Source: Halorubrum sp. CSM-61
GTDB taxonomy: Archaea; Halobacteriota; Halobacteria; Halobacteriales; Haloferacaceae
Reading direction: 5' to 3'
Length of the DNA stretch: 64,000 nt
Assembly (NCBI RefSeq): GCF_003781945.1
Contig: NZ_RJJW01000002.1
Location: forward strand, 378,205 to 442,204
The translations under genes were made by a program, and so were the position numbers. Shown piece after piece: positions 43,404 to 52,013 of the stretch; within the stretch, counting starts at the first letter, position 1, and every line of letters begins with the position of its first letter. The notes under the pieces are model-generated. The model did not search any database. It saw nothing but the letters and a program-made list of their open reading frames with translations, and was not told where the DNA came from.

Positions 43404-43692
43404 AGATTTCGGTCACCTCGTTTTGGAAATCGTCGATCAGTCCAGCGAGACCTGTGAACTCGAGTCTCGTAATCTCGCCATCGGGTGCGTGGCGATGATG
43501 TCGACCGATATCGCGGTGGTATGGCGAGTTGTCGTACCGCAGGAGTGTGTCGCCGTCTGGATTTATATACTGGAAACTGTACTTGAGTCCCTGCGGGAAC
43601 TCTTCGCTCTCGGGAACCTGCCACGCGATCATCTCGTATCGACTTCCGTCCGGTTTCTCGGCTTGCTCCCGATACACGACCGTAGCAGGCAT
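43384..43692 (-). CDS. TumE-like toxin (DUF6516)
   Basis: A 102-residue protein. The core LRYDNSPYHRDIGRHHRHAPDGEI is the histidine-rich signature of TumE/DUF6516-type toxins, with a following helix LTGLIDDF-like segment. The ATG at 43690-43692 is chosen (MPATVVYREQ); an upstream TTG gives a longer but unsupported form. The following gene starts inside its 3' end. Neutralisation by the HTH partner is inferred. Confidence 0.7.
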   Translation of the reverse strand: MPATVVYREQAEKPDGSRYEMIAWQVPESEEFPQGLKYSFQYINPDGDTLLRYDNSPYHRDIGRHHRHAPDGEITRLEFTGLAGLIDDFQNEVTEIYEQRTD

Positions 43693-43813
43693 CGCTTCCC
43701 CTATGTTGTGATCGTACCCCAACGATATTAAAATGTGATGGTGAACCGGAACTGTACCGTATCCGGACTGTCACAAATTGCGTCGGCTCTGTCGAGTCCG
43801 CTCAGCGGCCAGA

Positions 43814-44623
43814 TCACTTCGCCAGTTCCGCTTGCAGTTCGGTTGCCGCCCGCTCGAACTGGTCACTGAGATACGGCGTTCCCGACTCCACCCGCTCCTC
43901 GAGGAAGGCGAGGGCATCCGTGGCTTCGTCGGCCTCCCGGTCTGCGGCCGCAGCGCACTCGACGTACCCGTCGAGCGCTCGCGCAAAGGCCTGTGAGAAC
44001 TGATCGTACGCGCCGTCGACGCGGTCCATGTTGTCGTCGAGCGACTCGACAAGCGCCCGGAAGACCACGGCCGACGACGCGTCTCGGCCCTGCTCGCGAT
44101 ACTCGTCCGCGAGGTCGAACCACTCCGAGAAGTCGATCGGCTCGAAGACCACGTAGTACTCGGGGTTCGTCTCCTCGAACCGCCGGTCGACGGCGGCGCG
44201 CAGGTCGTCGACCGACCGCGTCGACGTCTCGCCGAAGCGAGCGAAAAACCGCTCGCGGAGGGCGGCGTCGGTCGCCAGCGTGTCGCGGAGGAACGCTCGT
44301 AGGGTCTCCGGGTCCGCAGCCTCGAGCGCGGCGTCGAGTCGGTCGCCCTCGTCAGCCGGGACCTCGTCGAGACACCGAAGCAGGACGGCGACGACGTGCT
44401 TGCACGCTCCCGGTCCGTCGTACGGACAATCGCACCACGGGTCGAACCCGTCGGCCGCGAGGTTGACGCGAACGTCGTACTGGCGGCTTCCGCTCACGAC
44501 GGCACTCACGGTGGTGTCGACGCGATGTATCTCGCGGACGCGGTTCTCGGAGAGGTAGTTCTCTCCGCGCTCGAACACCGCGTCCGTACAGAGGTCTCGG
44601 ACCCCGCCCTCGGTCACGTCCAT
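43814..44623 (-). CDS. SWIM zinc-finger protein
   Basis: A 269-residue protein. The SWIM motif C-x-C...C-x-H is CDCPYDGPGACKHVVAVLLRCL (about residues 64-85, CxC then CxH). The rest is helical and acidic. SWIM domains bind DNA or proteins; some haloarchaeal copies accompany DNA-repair or restriction genes, but none is next to this gene. Likely independent of the upstream origin region. Confidence 0.75.
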   Translation of the reverse strand: MDVTEGGVRDLCTDAVFERGENYLSENRVREIHRVDTTVSAVVSGSRQYDVRVNLAADGFDPWCDCPYDGPGACKHVVAVLLRCLDEVPADEGDRLDAALEAADPETLRAFLRDTLATDAALRERFFARFGETSTRSVDDLRAAVDRRFEETNPEYYVVFEPIDFSEWFDLADEYREQGRDASSAVVFRALVESLDDNMDRVDGAYDQFSQAFARALDGYVECAAAADREADEATDALAFLEERVESGTPYLSDQFERAATELQAELAK

Positions 44624-44860
44624 GGCCAGGAGCCGTGTTCCGCGGCTGTCCGGAAAAGTTTGCGCTTGGATCGCTGGAAGCCACCATGGTCAGTACATCT
44701 GCTTGTCAGCCATTCGATGGCTTTCGGACACCCCTCGTTTCGTCTGTTCTTCGGTTCACTTGGCACTCTCCATCGACGGAAAGCTGACGAGTACACGGGC
44801 ACCAGCAACTGACACAACTCCGGCCGCTGGCTGCGTTGCGTGCGTTCTCTCGCTTCAGAC

Positions 44861-45096
44861 CCACACCTCACACCGAGTGAACACCGAAACGTGACCCACC
44901 GGGGGTAATGGGTCGGACGCCCACACCTCATACCGAGTGTAGATACGATAGAGCCGTTCATATCGACTCGCCGTTCTCGTCTTCACTCGGTTTTAGGTGT
45001 GAGATACCTAAATCAAAAGTATATAAAATCACAGTATATTCACTCATATTTGGTTTTAGTCCGCTAATTCACTATCTCACTCGGTTTTAGGTCGCT
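44861..45096. repeat. Origin recognition repeats upstream of orc1
   Basis: A 19-bp repeat CCACACCTCACACCGAGTG occurs at 44861-44879 and CCACACCTCATACCGAGTG at 44921-44939 (60 bases apart). In the opposite orientation CACTCGGTTTTAGGTGTGA is at 44984-45002 and CACTCGGTTTTAGGTCGCT at 45078-45096, plus a diverged half at 45048-45064. Between them, 45003-45060 is strongly AT-rich, a good unwinding element. The last repeat abuts the orc1 TATA-like box, so Orc1 binding may repress its own gene. Confidence 0.8.
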
Positions 45097-45100
45097 AGAT

Positions 45101-45106
45101 TTTTAT
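45101..45106 (+). promoter_or_regulatory. TATA-like box for orc1
   Basis: TTTTAT, 24-29 bases before the ATG at 45130 and directly after the last origin repeat (45078-45096), so origin-bound Orc1 would occlude transcription initiation. Confidence 0.55.
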
Positions 45107-45129
45107 CGGCGTACACGAGTGATTGAACC

Positions 45130-46326
45130 ATGCCGGAGGCCGAGGATATCTTCGAAACCGGGGACGTGTTCAGGGATCGACAGCTCGTTCGCGTGGGGCA
45201 CGTGCCTGAACTGGATCGCGTCGTCGGTCGAGACCGGGAGATCGAGGCTGTCGGTAGCGCGCTCGCACCGGCAATCCACGGTGGGCCGCCCGAGACCACG
45301 ATCGTCTACGGGAAGACCGGCACCGGAAAGTCACTCGTTGCGAGGTGTGTGATTCGTGAAGGACGACGACAGGCCGCCGAAAACGGCCACACGCTGGCCT
45401 CGGCGTATGTCGACTGCTCCGACTACGGGACGGAGACGCAGGCGAGTCGAGAGATGGCTCGTGGTCTTCAGTCGACACTCGGCGAATCGGCGGCTGATAC
45501 ATCGATTCCACGAAAGGGGATCGCCGCGGCAGATTATCGGGATATCACGTGGGAACTGCTCGCAGCACACGACGTCGACGCATTCGTCGTCGTGCTCGAT
45601 GAGATCGACAAACTCGAAAGCGACGATCTGCTTCGGAGTCTCTCCCGTGCCCGTGAGAGCGGAAAGTCCGACACGATGATCGGCGTGATCTGTATCAGCA
45701 ACAAGATCGAGTACCGCGACCGACTCGACGAACGAGTCGACTCGTCTCTCCAGGACAACGAACTCGTCTTCGACCCGTACGACGCCACCCAGCTCCGGTC
45801 TATCCTCGATCACCGCCGGGACGCCTTCGCCGAGGGAGTTCTCGAGGAGGGCGTCATCTCGAAGACCGCGGCGCTCGCCGCGCGCGAGCACGGTGACGCC
45901 AGAAAGGCCATCGACGTCCTCTATGAGGCCGGCCGCCTCGCTGAAAAGGAAGGCGGCGAGATCGTCACCGAAGCGCACGTCGACGCTTCCCTTAAAAAAG
46001 CGGAGATCAACCGGTTTCAGCGGCTCGTGGGGGGGCAGACCCCCCACGTGAAACACATCCTCCGCGCGCTTGCGTTGTTGACTGCGGAGACGGAGGGCAC
46101 GCAGTTTCGTACTGCGGAGGTGTACGACGCCTACGAGAACGTCGTTACGCAAACGGAATCGTCTCCACTGAGCTACGATCGAGTCCAGCGACTCCTCAAA
46201 GAACAGGCGTTTTTGGGGATCACCGAGAGCGAACACACCGGTGGTGGCCACGGTGAAGGGAGCTATCGCGTCCACCGGCTACTCCGATCCCCGGAGGTCG
46301 TCGTCGAGGCACTCGACCGCAACTAG
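45130..46326 (+). CDS. orc1: Orc1/Cdc6 replication initiator
   Basis: A 398-residue AAA+ initiator. Walker A GKTGTGKS (residues 61-68), Walker B AFVVVLDEIDKL (about 153-164), sensor region VICISNKIEYRDRLDERVDSSL with the arginine-rich tail, and a C-terminal winged helix (about 300-398). It binds the adjacent repeats to unwind the origin and load the replicative helicase. Many haloarchaea carry several orc genes, each with its own repeats, so this origin may be secondary. A TnpB element begins right after its stop codon. Confidence 0.92.
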   Translation: MPEAEDIFETGDVFRDRQLVRVGHVPELDRVVGRDREIEAVGSALAPAIHGGPPETTIVYGKTGTGKSLVARCVIREGRRQAAENGHTLASAYVDCSDYGTETQASREMARGLQSTLGESAADTSIPRKGIAAADYRDITWELLAAHDVDAFVVVLDEIDKLESDDLLRSLSRARESGKSDTMIGVICISNKIEYRDRLDERVDSSLQDNELVFDPYDATQLRSILDHRRDAFAEGVLEEGVISKTAALAAREHGDARKAIDVLYEAGRLAEKEGGEIVTEAHVDASLKKAEINRFQRLVGGQTPHVKHILRALALLTAETEGTQFRTAEVYDAYENVVTQTESSPLSYDRVQRLLKEQAFLGITESEHTGGGHGEGSYRVHRLLRSPEVVVEALDRN

Positions 46327-46342
46327 TGAACTCACCCCGGGG

Positions 46343-47581
46343 TCAATCCCCGAGGCTTCCTGCTTCAACGACGCGCTTTGCATCCACACGCTCTCGCTGA
46401 GGTGTGAACGTAGGGAGCGCAGTCTGCACAGGCGTTGATTCGGAGCGTCCCGCCCCTAACTGATTCAAACCGCGAGTGAGAACGTTCTTCGCCGCGTTGA
46501 GGTCGCGGTCTTCAGTATGGCCACACGCCGGACACGAATGCTCGCGAACCCAGATTGGCTTATCCGTTTCGACGCCACAGGACGCGCACTCTTTCGTCGT
46601 CCCGCGAGGTTCGACCGCCTCAACGTGCGTGCCGTGCAATTCACCTTTGTACTCCAACAACTCGATGAATCGCGACCACGCGGCGTCTTGCTTGTTTTTC
46701 GCGTTCTGGCTGGTTTCCAGCATGGGATTCACGTCCAAGTCTTCGACAGCCACGACATCGTACTCTTGGACGAGCCACGTCGTGAGTTTGTGCTGGTAGT
46801 CTCGCACCTTTCGCTTGATCGCGCGTTTGGCTCGGGCCACTTGTTGTCGTTGTTTCTCCCAATTGTTTGAGCCGTGTTCTTTTCGGGCAAGTTTTCGCTG
46901 TTCGCGCGCGTAGCGGTCGTACTCATCTGTCAGGTCAAGCGTATCCACGGACAGGTTTTCCGAGGTGTGGATGTAGCTGGTGATGCCAAGGTCAACACCG
47001 ACACAGTCTTCGGGGTCAATCTCGCCCAGTGACGGTTTCACGGGTGTGCCTTCTACAGAGGTCACCAGTGAGACGTACCATTCGCCCGTGGTCTCTTTTT
47101 TCAGGATAACCTCATCAATGTCCTGTGCCGCTGGGACTGTGCGGTCTGCGCGGATTTTGAACCAGCCGATCTTTTCGAGGCGGAGCCGCACGAATCGGCC
47201 GTCGCCCGTGTTGTGATCCACGTTGTAGCGACGGGATTGATTGTACGACACCGACCGAAATTCACCCGCGCCTTGCCACTTCAACCGTCCGACGTTGTAG
47301 CCTTTATTTCGGCGTTCTTTCAGTGTTTCCAGATCGCTATGTATCTGGCTGATGGCCTGTTGTGCGGCGTGTCGGGAGGGTTCCGCAAAGGTCGGCCATC
47401 GGTCTGCCCATTCGGTGAGTTTGCCGTGCTGGTCATAGTCAGATGGCCGGTCGTTGTAGTCCGAATTGTAGTAGTCTCGGACGGCGTGGTTGCGAATCTG
47501 TCGGAGGGTGTCGATCTGGTGCCACGCTTCGCTCGCCACGTCGTTGTGTAGGTATGCGCGGAAGCGTAGCGCGTGTTTCAT
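46343..47581 (-). CDS. tnpB: TnpB RNA-guided nuclease (IS1341-type)
   Basis: A 412-residue TnpB. RuvC acidic residues are in GVDLGITSY (D), AVEDLDVNPM (E) and EDRDLNAAKN (D); the zinc-finger ligands are ECASCG...SCPACGH. An N-terminal OrfB_IS605-type region opens MKHALRFRAYLHNDVASEAW. It is full length, so it could be active, with the guide taken from the sequence beyond the right end. Most TnpB copies act in element maintenance. It follows the AbrB-like gene by five bases. Confidence 0.93.
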   Translation of the reverse strand: MKHALRFRAYLHNDVASEAWHQIDTLRQIRNHAVRDYYNSDYNDRPSDYDQHGKLTEWADRWPTFAEPSRHAAQQAISQIHSDLETLKERRNKGYNVGRLKWQGAGEFRSVSYNQSRRYNVDHNTGDGRFVRLRLEKIGWFKIRADRTVPAAQDIDEVILKKETTGEWYVSLVTSVEGTPVKPSLGEIDPEDCVGVDLGITSYIHTSENLSVDTLDLTDEYDRYAREQRKLARKEHGSNNWEKQRQQVARAKRAIKRKVRDYQHKLTTWLVQEYDVVAVEDLDVNPMLETSQNAKNKQDAAWSRFIELLEYKGELHGTHVEAVEPRGTTKECASCGVETDKPIWVREHSCPACGHTEDRDLNAAKNVLTRGLNQLGAGRSESTPVQTALPTFTPQRERVDAKRVVEAGSLGD

Positions 47582-47586
47582 CGTTC

Positions 47587-47715
47587 TCAGTCGAGTTTTT
47601 CGACGGTGAGTTTCAGCTGGTCGCCTTCCTCCAGATCAAGTCCGTCTCGGACTTCTTCTGGGATTGTGACGACACCCCGTTGTCGCAGTTTCGGGTAGCA
47701 TTCCATTTGCCCCAT
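47587..47715 (-). CDS. Small AbrB/SpoVT-type DNA-binding protein
   Basis: A 42-residue swapped-hairpin AbrB domain (MGQMECYPKLRQRGVVTIPEEVRDGLDLEEGDQLKLTVEKLD). The motif RGVVTIPEEVRDGLDLEEGDQL is typical. It ends five bases upstream of tnpB and shares the element, so it probably regulates tnpB expression. The start is the ATG at 47713-47715. Confidence 0.8.
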   Translation of the reverse strand: MGQMECYPKLRQRGVVTIPEEVRDGLDLEEGDQLKLTVEKLD

Positions 47716-47802
47716 ACTGAACTATACAGACTCAAGCAGAATAATGCTGTCGGCTTCACCCCCCGGGGTCAAGCCCCGGGGCAGTCACCTCGACTGCCTG
47801 TA

Positions 47803-47887
47803 CACTCGGTACGAGGTGTGGGGGACCCAGTCGAGAGCCAACCGATACCGGACTCCCGTACGAGATGTCACTCGGTACGAGGTGTGG
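47803..47887. repeat. Second cluster of origin repeats
   Basis: CACTCGGTACGAGGTGTGG occurs exactly at 47803-47821 and 47869-47887 (66 bases apart), the same 19-mer consensus as upstream of orc1 (the reverse complement is CCACACCTCGTACCGAGTG). A weaker partial copy lies around 47858-47868. They lie just past the TnpB element and before the nucleotidyltransferase gene. Confidence 0.75.
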
Positions 47888-47970
47888 GGCGGGCCACCCC
47901 GTCGGCAGCGTTTCTCTCACCGAGTAGTGGGCACCGACTCCTCCGCGAGCCTGCTGCGTCGCCACACTAC

Positions 47971-48750
47971 CTACGAGTCAACGGCTGCCCCGTCCGTTTC
48001 TACGGACTCCGACTCTGGTTCGGTGTCAGAGCCACCCTCCGTTTCGTCGAGCCGTTCCTCGGCGCGGTCGCGGTCCTCGGGGTATCCGACGTCGATCCGC
48101 CAGCCGTCGAGGCGGATGGCGTCGATGGTGCGGCCGGACTGGATGAGCAGATCGATCGCGTCGGGGAGCTCGTACTCGCCGCGGTCGGAGGGCTGGACGA
48201 GGTGGCACGCGTGGAAGATCGCGGGCGTGAACGTGTAGAAGCCCGTCATCACGAGGTTGCTCGGCGGGTCGTCCGGTTTCTCGACGACTTCGACGACCTC
48301 GCCGTACTCGTTGGTGTCTAACACGCCGTATCGGCTCGCCTCTTCGTAGGGCACCTCCTCGACGAGGAACGCTGCGTCGGCGCGGTCCTCTCGCTGGCGG
48401 TTCACCACGTCGCCGAGGTTCCCGCGGAACACGTTGTCGCCGAGCATCAGCATGAAGTTGCCATCGATGTGGGGTTCCGCTTGGAGAATGGCGTGTGCGA
48501 GCCCCAGCTGCTCGCGCTGGTGGGTGTACGTGATCGGGACGCCCTCGTACTCGTCGCCGTACCGGTCGATGATCTGTTCGGCCTTGTAGCCGACCACGAC
48601 GACGAGTTCGGTCGCGCCAGCGCCGATCAGGTTGTCGAACACGTCCTCGAGGAGAGGCGTTCCGTTCACCTCGACGAGCACTTTTGGCTTGTCGTCGGTA
48701 AGCGGGCGGAGTCGCGTGCCCTTGCCGGCGGCGAGTACGACTGCTTGCAT
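47971..48750 (-). CDS. aglF: AglF-type sugar-1-P uridylyl/thymidylyltransferase
   Basis: A 259-residue nucleotidylyltransferase. It has AAGKGTRLRPLTDDKPKVLVEV, LMLGDNVFRGNLGDVV, EKPDDPPSNLVMTGFYTFTP, and SDRGEYELPDAIDLLI. These match H. volcanii AglF from memory, which makes UDP-glucuronic acid precursors for N-glycosylation. An acidic 25-residue tail (EGGSDTEPESESVETDG) follows. It opens the glycan cluster and is divergent from the epimerase at 48885. Confidence 0.88.
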   Translation of the reverse strand: MQAVVLAAGKGTRLRPLTDDKPKVLVEVNGTPLLEDVFDNLIGAGATELVVVVGYKAEQIIDRYGDEYEGVPITYTHQREQLGLAHAILQAEPHIDGNFMLMLGDNVFRGNLGDVVNRQREDRADAAFLVEEVPYEEASRYGVLDTNEYGEVVEVVEKPDDPPSNLVMTGFYTFTPAIFHACHLVQPSDRGEYELPDAIDLLIQSGRTIDAIRLDGWRIDVGYPEDRDRAEERLDETEGGSDTEPESESVETDGAAVDS

Positions 48751-48884
48751 GGCTCGTAGATATCGAGGTGGTGGGAAATACTTTGTGAGCGAGATATCGC
48801 TTCGAAAAACGGGATCTCACGCGCTTCTCGTATTCGCGAGTAGCGTTCCACAATTCCTTTGACTGTCCTGTTGTATCGTCGTGC

Positions 48885-49871
48885 ATGGACGTTCTCGTCA
48901 CTGGCGGTGCGGGATTCATCGGCGGTCACCTCGCAGAAACCTTCGCTGCGGATGGCCACGATGTCGTCGTGCTCGATAACTTCGAGCCGTACTACGATCT
49001 CGGGATCAAAGAGCACAACGTTGAGGTCGGCCGAGAGGCTGCGAAGTCTTCCTCGGGAAGTTACGAACTCGTTAGGGGATCGACGACCGACGCCGAACTC
49101 GTCGAGGATCTCGTCTCAGACACAGATGTCGTCTACCATCAGGCCGCACAGGCGGGGGTTCGGACGAGCGTGAAGGAGCCTCGAAAGGTGAATTCGTATA
49201 ACGTCGAGGGGACGCTCAACGTGCTCGATGCGGCCCGGGACAGCGACGTAACGCGCGTCGTCAACGCGTCATCGTCAAGCGTGTACGGCAAGCCGGAGTA
49301 TCTCCCCTACGACGAGGAGCACCCGACGACCCCGATCTCGCCGTACGGCGCGTCGAAACTCGCCGCCGAACACTACGTCCGGGTGTACAACGAGGTGTAC
49401 GGGCTGCCGACGGTGTCGCTCCGGTACTTCACGGTGTACGGCCCGCGGATGCGGCCAAACATGGCGATCACGAACTTCGTCTCTCGGTGTCTCCACGGTG
49501 AGCCACCGGTCGTCTACGGTGACGGTTCGCAGACTAGGGATTTCACCTACATCGAGGACGTGATCGACGCCAATCGGCGATTGCTGACTGACGACAGCGC
49601 CGACGGTGAAGTGATGAATATCGGCTCGACAGACAACATCGACATTCTCACGCTCGCAAAGGAGGTCCGGGATGCCATCGACGAGTCGCTGGAGATCACG
49701 TTCGATGATCGACACGCGAGTGACGCCGAGCACACCCACGCAGATATTTCGAAAGCCAACGAACTGATCGGTTACGAACCGACGAAGGATATTCGCGAGG
49801 GGGTCGGGTCCTTCATCGAGTGGTACCAAGCGAACGAAGCGTGGTACGATCCGTTGGTTAGAGAATCGTAG
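48885..49871 (+). CDS. NAD-dependent epimerase (GalE-like)
   Basis: A 328-residue extended SDR: LVTGGAGFIGGHLAETF, YHQAAQAGVRTS, NASSSSVYGKPEY with catalytic Ser/Tyr, YGASKLAAEHYVRVYNEV (Tyr-x3-Lys), and GDGSQTRDFTYIEDVI. It probably epimerises a UDP-sugar (glucose/glucuronate/N-acetylhexosamine). The exact sugar is unclear. It is divergent from aglF with about 134 bases between, likely shared promoter region, and starts the rightward block of the cluster. Confidence 0.85.
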   Translation: MDVLVTGGAGFIGGHLAETFAADGHDVVVLDNFEPYYDLGIKEHNVEVGREAAKSSSGSYELVRGSTTDAELVEDLVSDTDVVYHQAAQAGVRTSVKEPRKVNSYNVEGTLNVLDAARDSDVTRVVNASSSSVYGKPEYLPYDEEHPTTPISPYGASKLAAEHYVRVYNEVYGLPTVSLRYFTVYGPRMRPNMAITNFVSRCLHGEPPVVYGDGSQTRDFTYIEDVIDANRRLLTDDSADGEVMNIGSTDNIDILTLAKEVRDAIDESLEITFDDRHASDAEHTHADISKANELIGYEPTKDIREGVGSFIEWYQANEAWYDPLVRES

Positions 49872-49999
49872 AATAGTCCCAGTGAACCCGCCTGACTGCG
49901 AGAGCGGGTTCCTGCCGATGCGGTTGAAACCTACCGCTTCACCGTTAGTTGTAAACAGCAATCTTATGGGTTTCACCGATGGAAGTTCAGTAACTCGTA

Positions 50000-51796
50000 A
50001 TGCCCACTGACTCAGAGCAGCTTTCGATTAAAGAGAAGATTCGGACACTTAAGCGAGTAGCTCAATACCGACCAGCTTTCACGTTTGGACTCATCCTCCT
50101 CGGCGGTTTCGTCGCGCTGTTTGAGGGCATCGGACTCGGATTCATATACCCGATCATTGAGACAGCTCAATCCGAGAATCCGGCTCAAGTGAGCGGTCCG
50201 GTGATGGAAGCGTTCATCGGTGTGTACCAATTTCTTGATATTCCATTCTCGTTAGGATATCTGATCGCCGGTGTCGCGGTCGTGATGATTGTCCGGTACA
50301 CGATGTCGTTCGTCGCAAGATGGCTGTCCGTTGTCCTCGCGAAGCGCTACGAGAAACACTTACGCACACAGGCGTTCGACGGAGCACTTGACGCAGAGGT
50401 CGGATACTACGACGAGGAGGGAACAGACGATATTCTCAATGCGATCATCACGGAAACCCGCTACTCGGGTCGCGTAATCAAAAGCGGGGTCCGACTGATG
50501 AAAACGCTGTTTCTCGTCTTGATGTACGTGGGCGTGATGTTCTATATTGCACCATCGATGACGCTGTTGGCGATGGTCTTACTTGGCGGAATCACACTGT
50601 TCCTCCGAGTCGTTATCGAGCCTGCAGTCACGGTCGGATCGCGGGTCGCGGAAGCGAACGAGCGCGTACAGGAGTCGGTTCAAGCCGGTACACAGGGGAT
50701 TCGGGACGTGAAGCTGTTCGGTCTCAGAGACGAGGTGTTCTCGACGTTTTCCGAGTCGATCGAACAGTACGCCAGCTCGGAAGTCGACCTCGGTCGAAAC
50801 AAGGCGGCGATCCAGAATCTGTTCGAACTGTCAGCAGCGATCACGATCTTCGTGTTGATCTACGTTGGCTTCACGTTTACCGGTCTCGCCCTCGGTGAGC
50901 TCGGAATCTTCCTGATTGCGATGTTCCAGCTCGCTCCGCGAGTGAGTACGCTCAACAGCGTCTACTATCAGGTCGAAGGATACCTCTCACACGCGGTTCG
51001 AACCAACGAGTTCCTCGACCAGCTCGATAGCCGACAGGAAAACAGCGGTGACCGATCGATCTCACGGGTATCTGAGATCGAGTTCGACGACGTCCACTTC
51101 GCGTACGACGATGACGAACAGGTGCTACGGGGCCTATCGTTTGATGTCGAAAAGGGTGAGTTCGTCGCGTTCGTCGGCCAGTCGGGTGCTGGGAAGTCAA
51201 CAATAGTCTCGCTACTCGCTCGGATGTACGACCCCGATCGGGGAGAGATCCGGGGCGACGGCGTCCCGATCGACGAATACGACATCGCGGAGTGGCGGGA
51301 ACGGATCGCGGTCGTCCGCCAACAGCCGTACATCTTCACCGATACGTTGGAAAACAACGTGACGATCGGGAACCGCGAGGCGACACGGGCAGATGTCGAA
51401 CGCGTCTGCGAGATCGCGAGAGTCGACGAATTCGTCGACGACCTTCCCAACGGATACGACTCGCAGCTGGGTGACGACGGTGTTCGACTGTCAGGCGGAC
51501 AGCGTCAGCGAGTAGCGTTGGCGCGTGCGCTACTGAAGGACGCAGACTTCCTCGTGTTGGATGAGGCGACGAGTGACTTAGACTCGAATCTGGAAAAAGA
51601 GGTACAAGGTGCGATCGAATCGATGGATCGCGAATACGGAATTATCGCTATCGCGCACCGTCTTTCGACGGTGAAAAATGCAGATCGTATTTATACAGTT
51701 GACGGTGGCAAAATTATTGAATCGGGAACTCACGAACAATTGCTTGCAGAAGAGGGAGATTACGCTGAGTTGTACACCATCCAATCTAAATCCTAA
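50000..51796 (+). CDS. ABC transporter, fused permease and ATPase
   Basis: A 598-residue MsbA/PglK-like exporter half. About six membrane helices lie before residue 330 (AFTFGLILLGGFVALFEGIGLGFIY, LGYLIAGVAVVMIVRYTMSFVA, LFLVLMYVGVMFYIAPSMTLLAMVLLGGI). The ATPase has Walker A GQSGAGKS (residues about 393-400), signature LSGGQRQR, Walker B FLVLDEATS. It would homodimerise and likely flips a lipid-linked glycan or related substrate across the membrane. Its place in the glycan cluster supports this. Confidence 0.9.
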   Translation: MPTDSEQLSIKEKIRTLKRVAQYRPAFTFGLILLGGFVALFEGIGLGFIYPIIETAQSENPAQVSGPVMEAFIGVYQFLDIPFSLGYLIAGVAVVMIVRYTMSFVARWLSVVLAKRYEKHLRTQAFDGALDAEVGYYDEEGTDDILNAIITETRYSGRVIKSGVRLMKTLFLVLMYVGVMFYIAPSMTLLAMVLLGGITLFLRVVIEPAVTVGSRVAEANERVQESVQAGTQGIRDVKLFGLRDEVFSTFSESIEQYASSEVDLGRNKAAIQNLFELSAAITIFVLIYVGFTFTGLALGELGIFLIAMFQLAPRVSTLNSVYYQVEGYLSHAVRTNEFLDQLDSRQENSGDRSISRVSEIEFDDVHFAYDDDEQVLRGLSFDVEKGEFVAFVGQSGAGKSTIVSLLARMYDPDRGEIRGDGVPIDEYDIAEWRERIAVVRQQPYIFTDTLENNVTIGNREATRADVERVCEIARVDEFVDDLPNGYDSQLGDDGVRLSGGQRQRVALARALLKDADFLVLDEATSDLDSNLEKEVQGAIESMDREYGIIAIAHRLSTVKNADRIYTVDGGKIIESGTHEQLLAEEGDYAELYTIQSKS

Positions 51797-52013
51797 CTTG
51801 AGGTTTAATACCACTCTTATCTAGATGATCTACGATATTGATTCCATGATTCATCTAGATTTGTGGCGGTTTTTAAAACCAAACATATCCGTATCTGGCA
51901 GATAGCTATCTGTTATGTAATTTTGATAACACCGACATATATCGTTTGAAGACTCAGTAGGTACCGCTTCAGCAATCGAATGATACATACTCTTTGGTAA
52001 TTTTGTTTGCTGC

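Larger units (their letters stand above)
46330..47790 (-). mobile_element. IS200/IS605-type TnpB element (no TnpA)
   Basis: Holds an AbrB-like gene and tnpB, with hairpin ends: left CCCCGGGGTCAAGCCCCGGGG (47761-47781) and right CCCCGGGGTCAATCCCCGAGG (46334-46354, overlapping the tnpB stop). No TnpA transposase is present, so mobility would need one elsewhere. Element edges are approximate. The guide RNA of TnpB would lie at the right end next to the orc1 3' end. Confidence 0.75.
44861..47887. other. Candidate replication origin region
   Basis: Repeats of one 19-bp consensus lie before orc1 (44861-45096) and after it (47803-47887), with the AT-rich tract at 45003-45060 and the initiator gene between. 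The TnpB element (about 46330-47790) separates the two repeat clusters. The arrangement fits an archaeal oriC, though neither cluster has been tested. Confidence 0.75.

Noticed and set aside
44622-44894. Plus-strand frame in front of the origin
   Set aside because: It overlaps the start of the SWIM gene and origin repeats, without domain or conserved motif.
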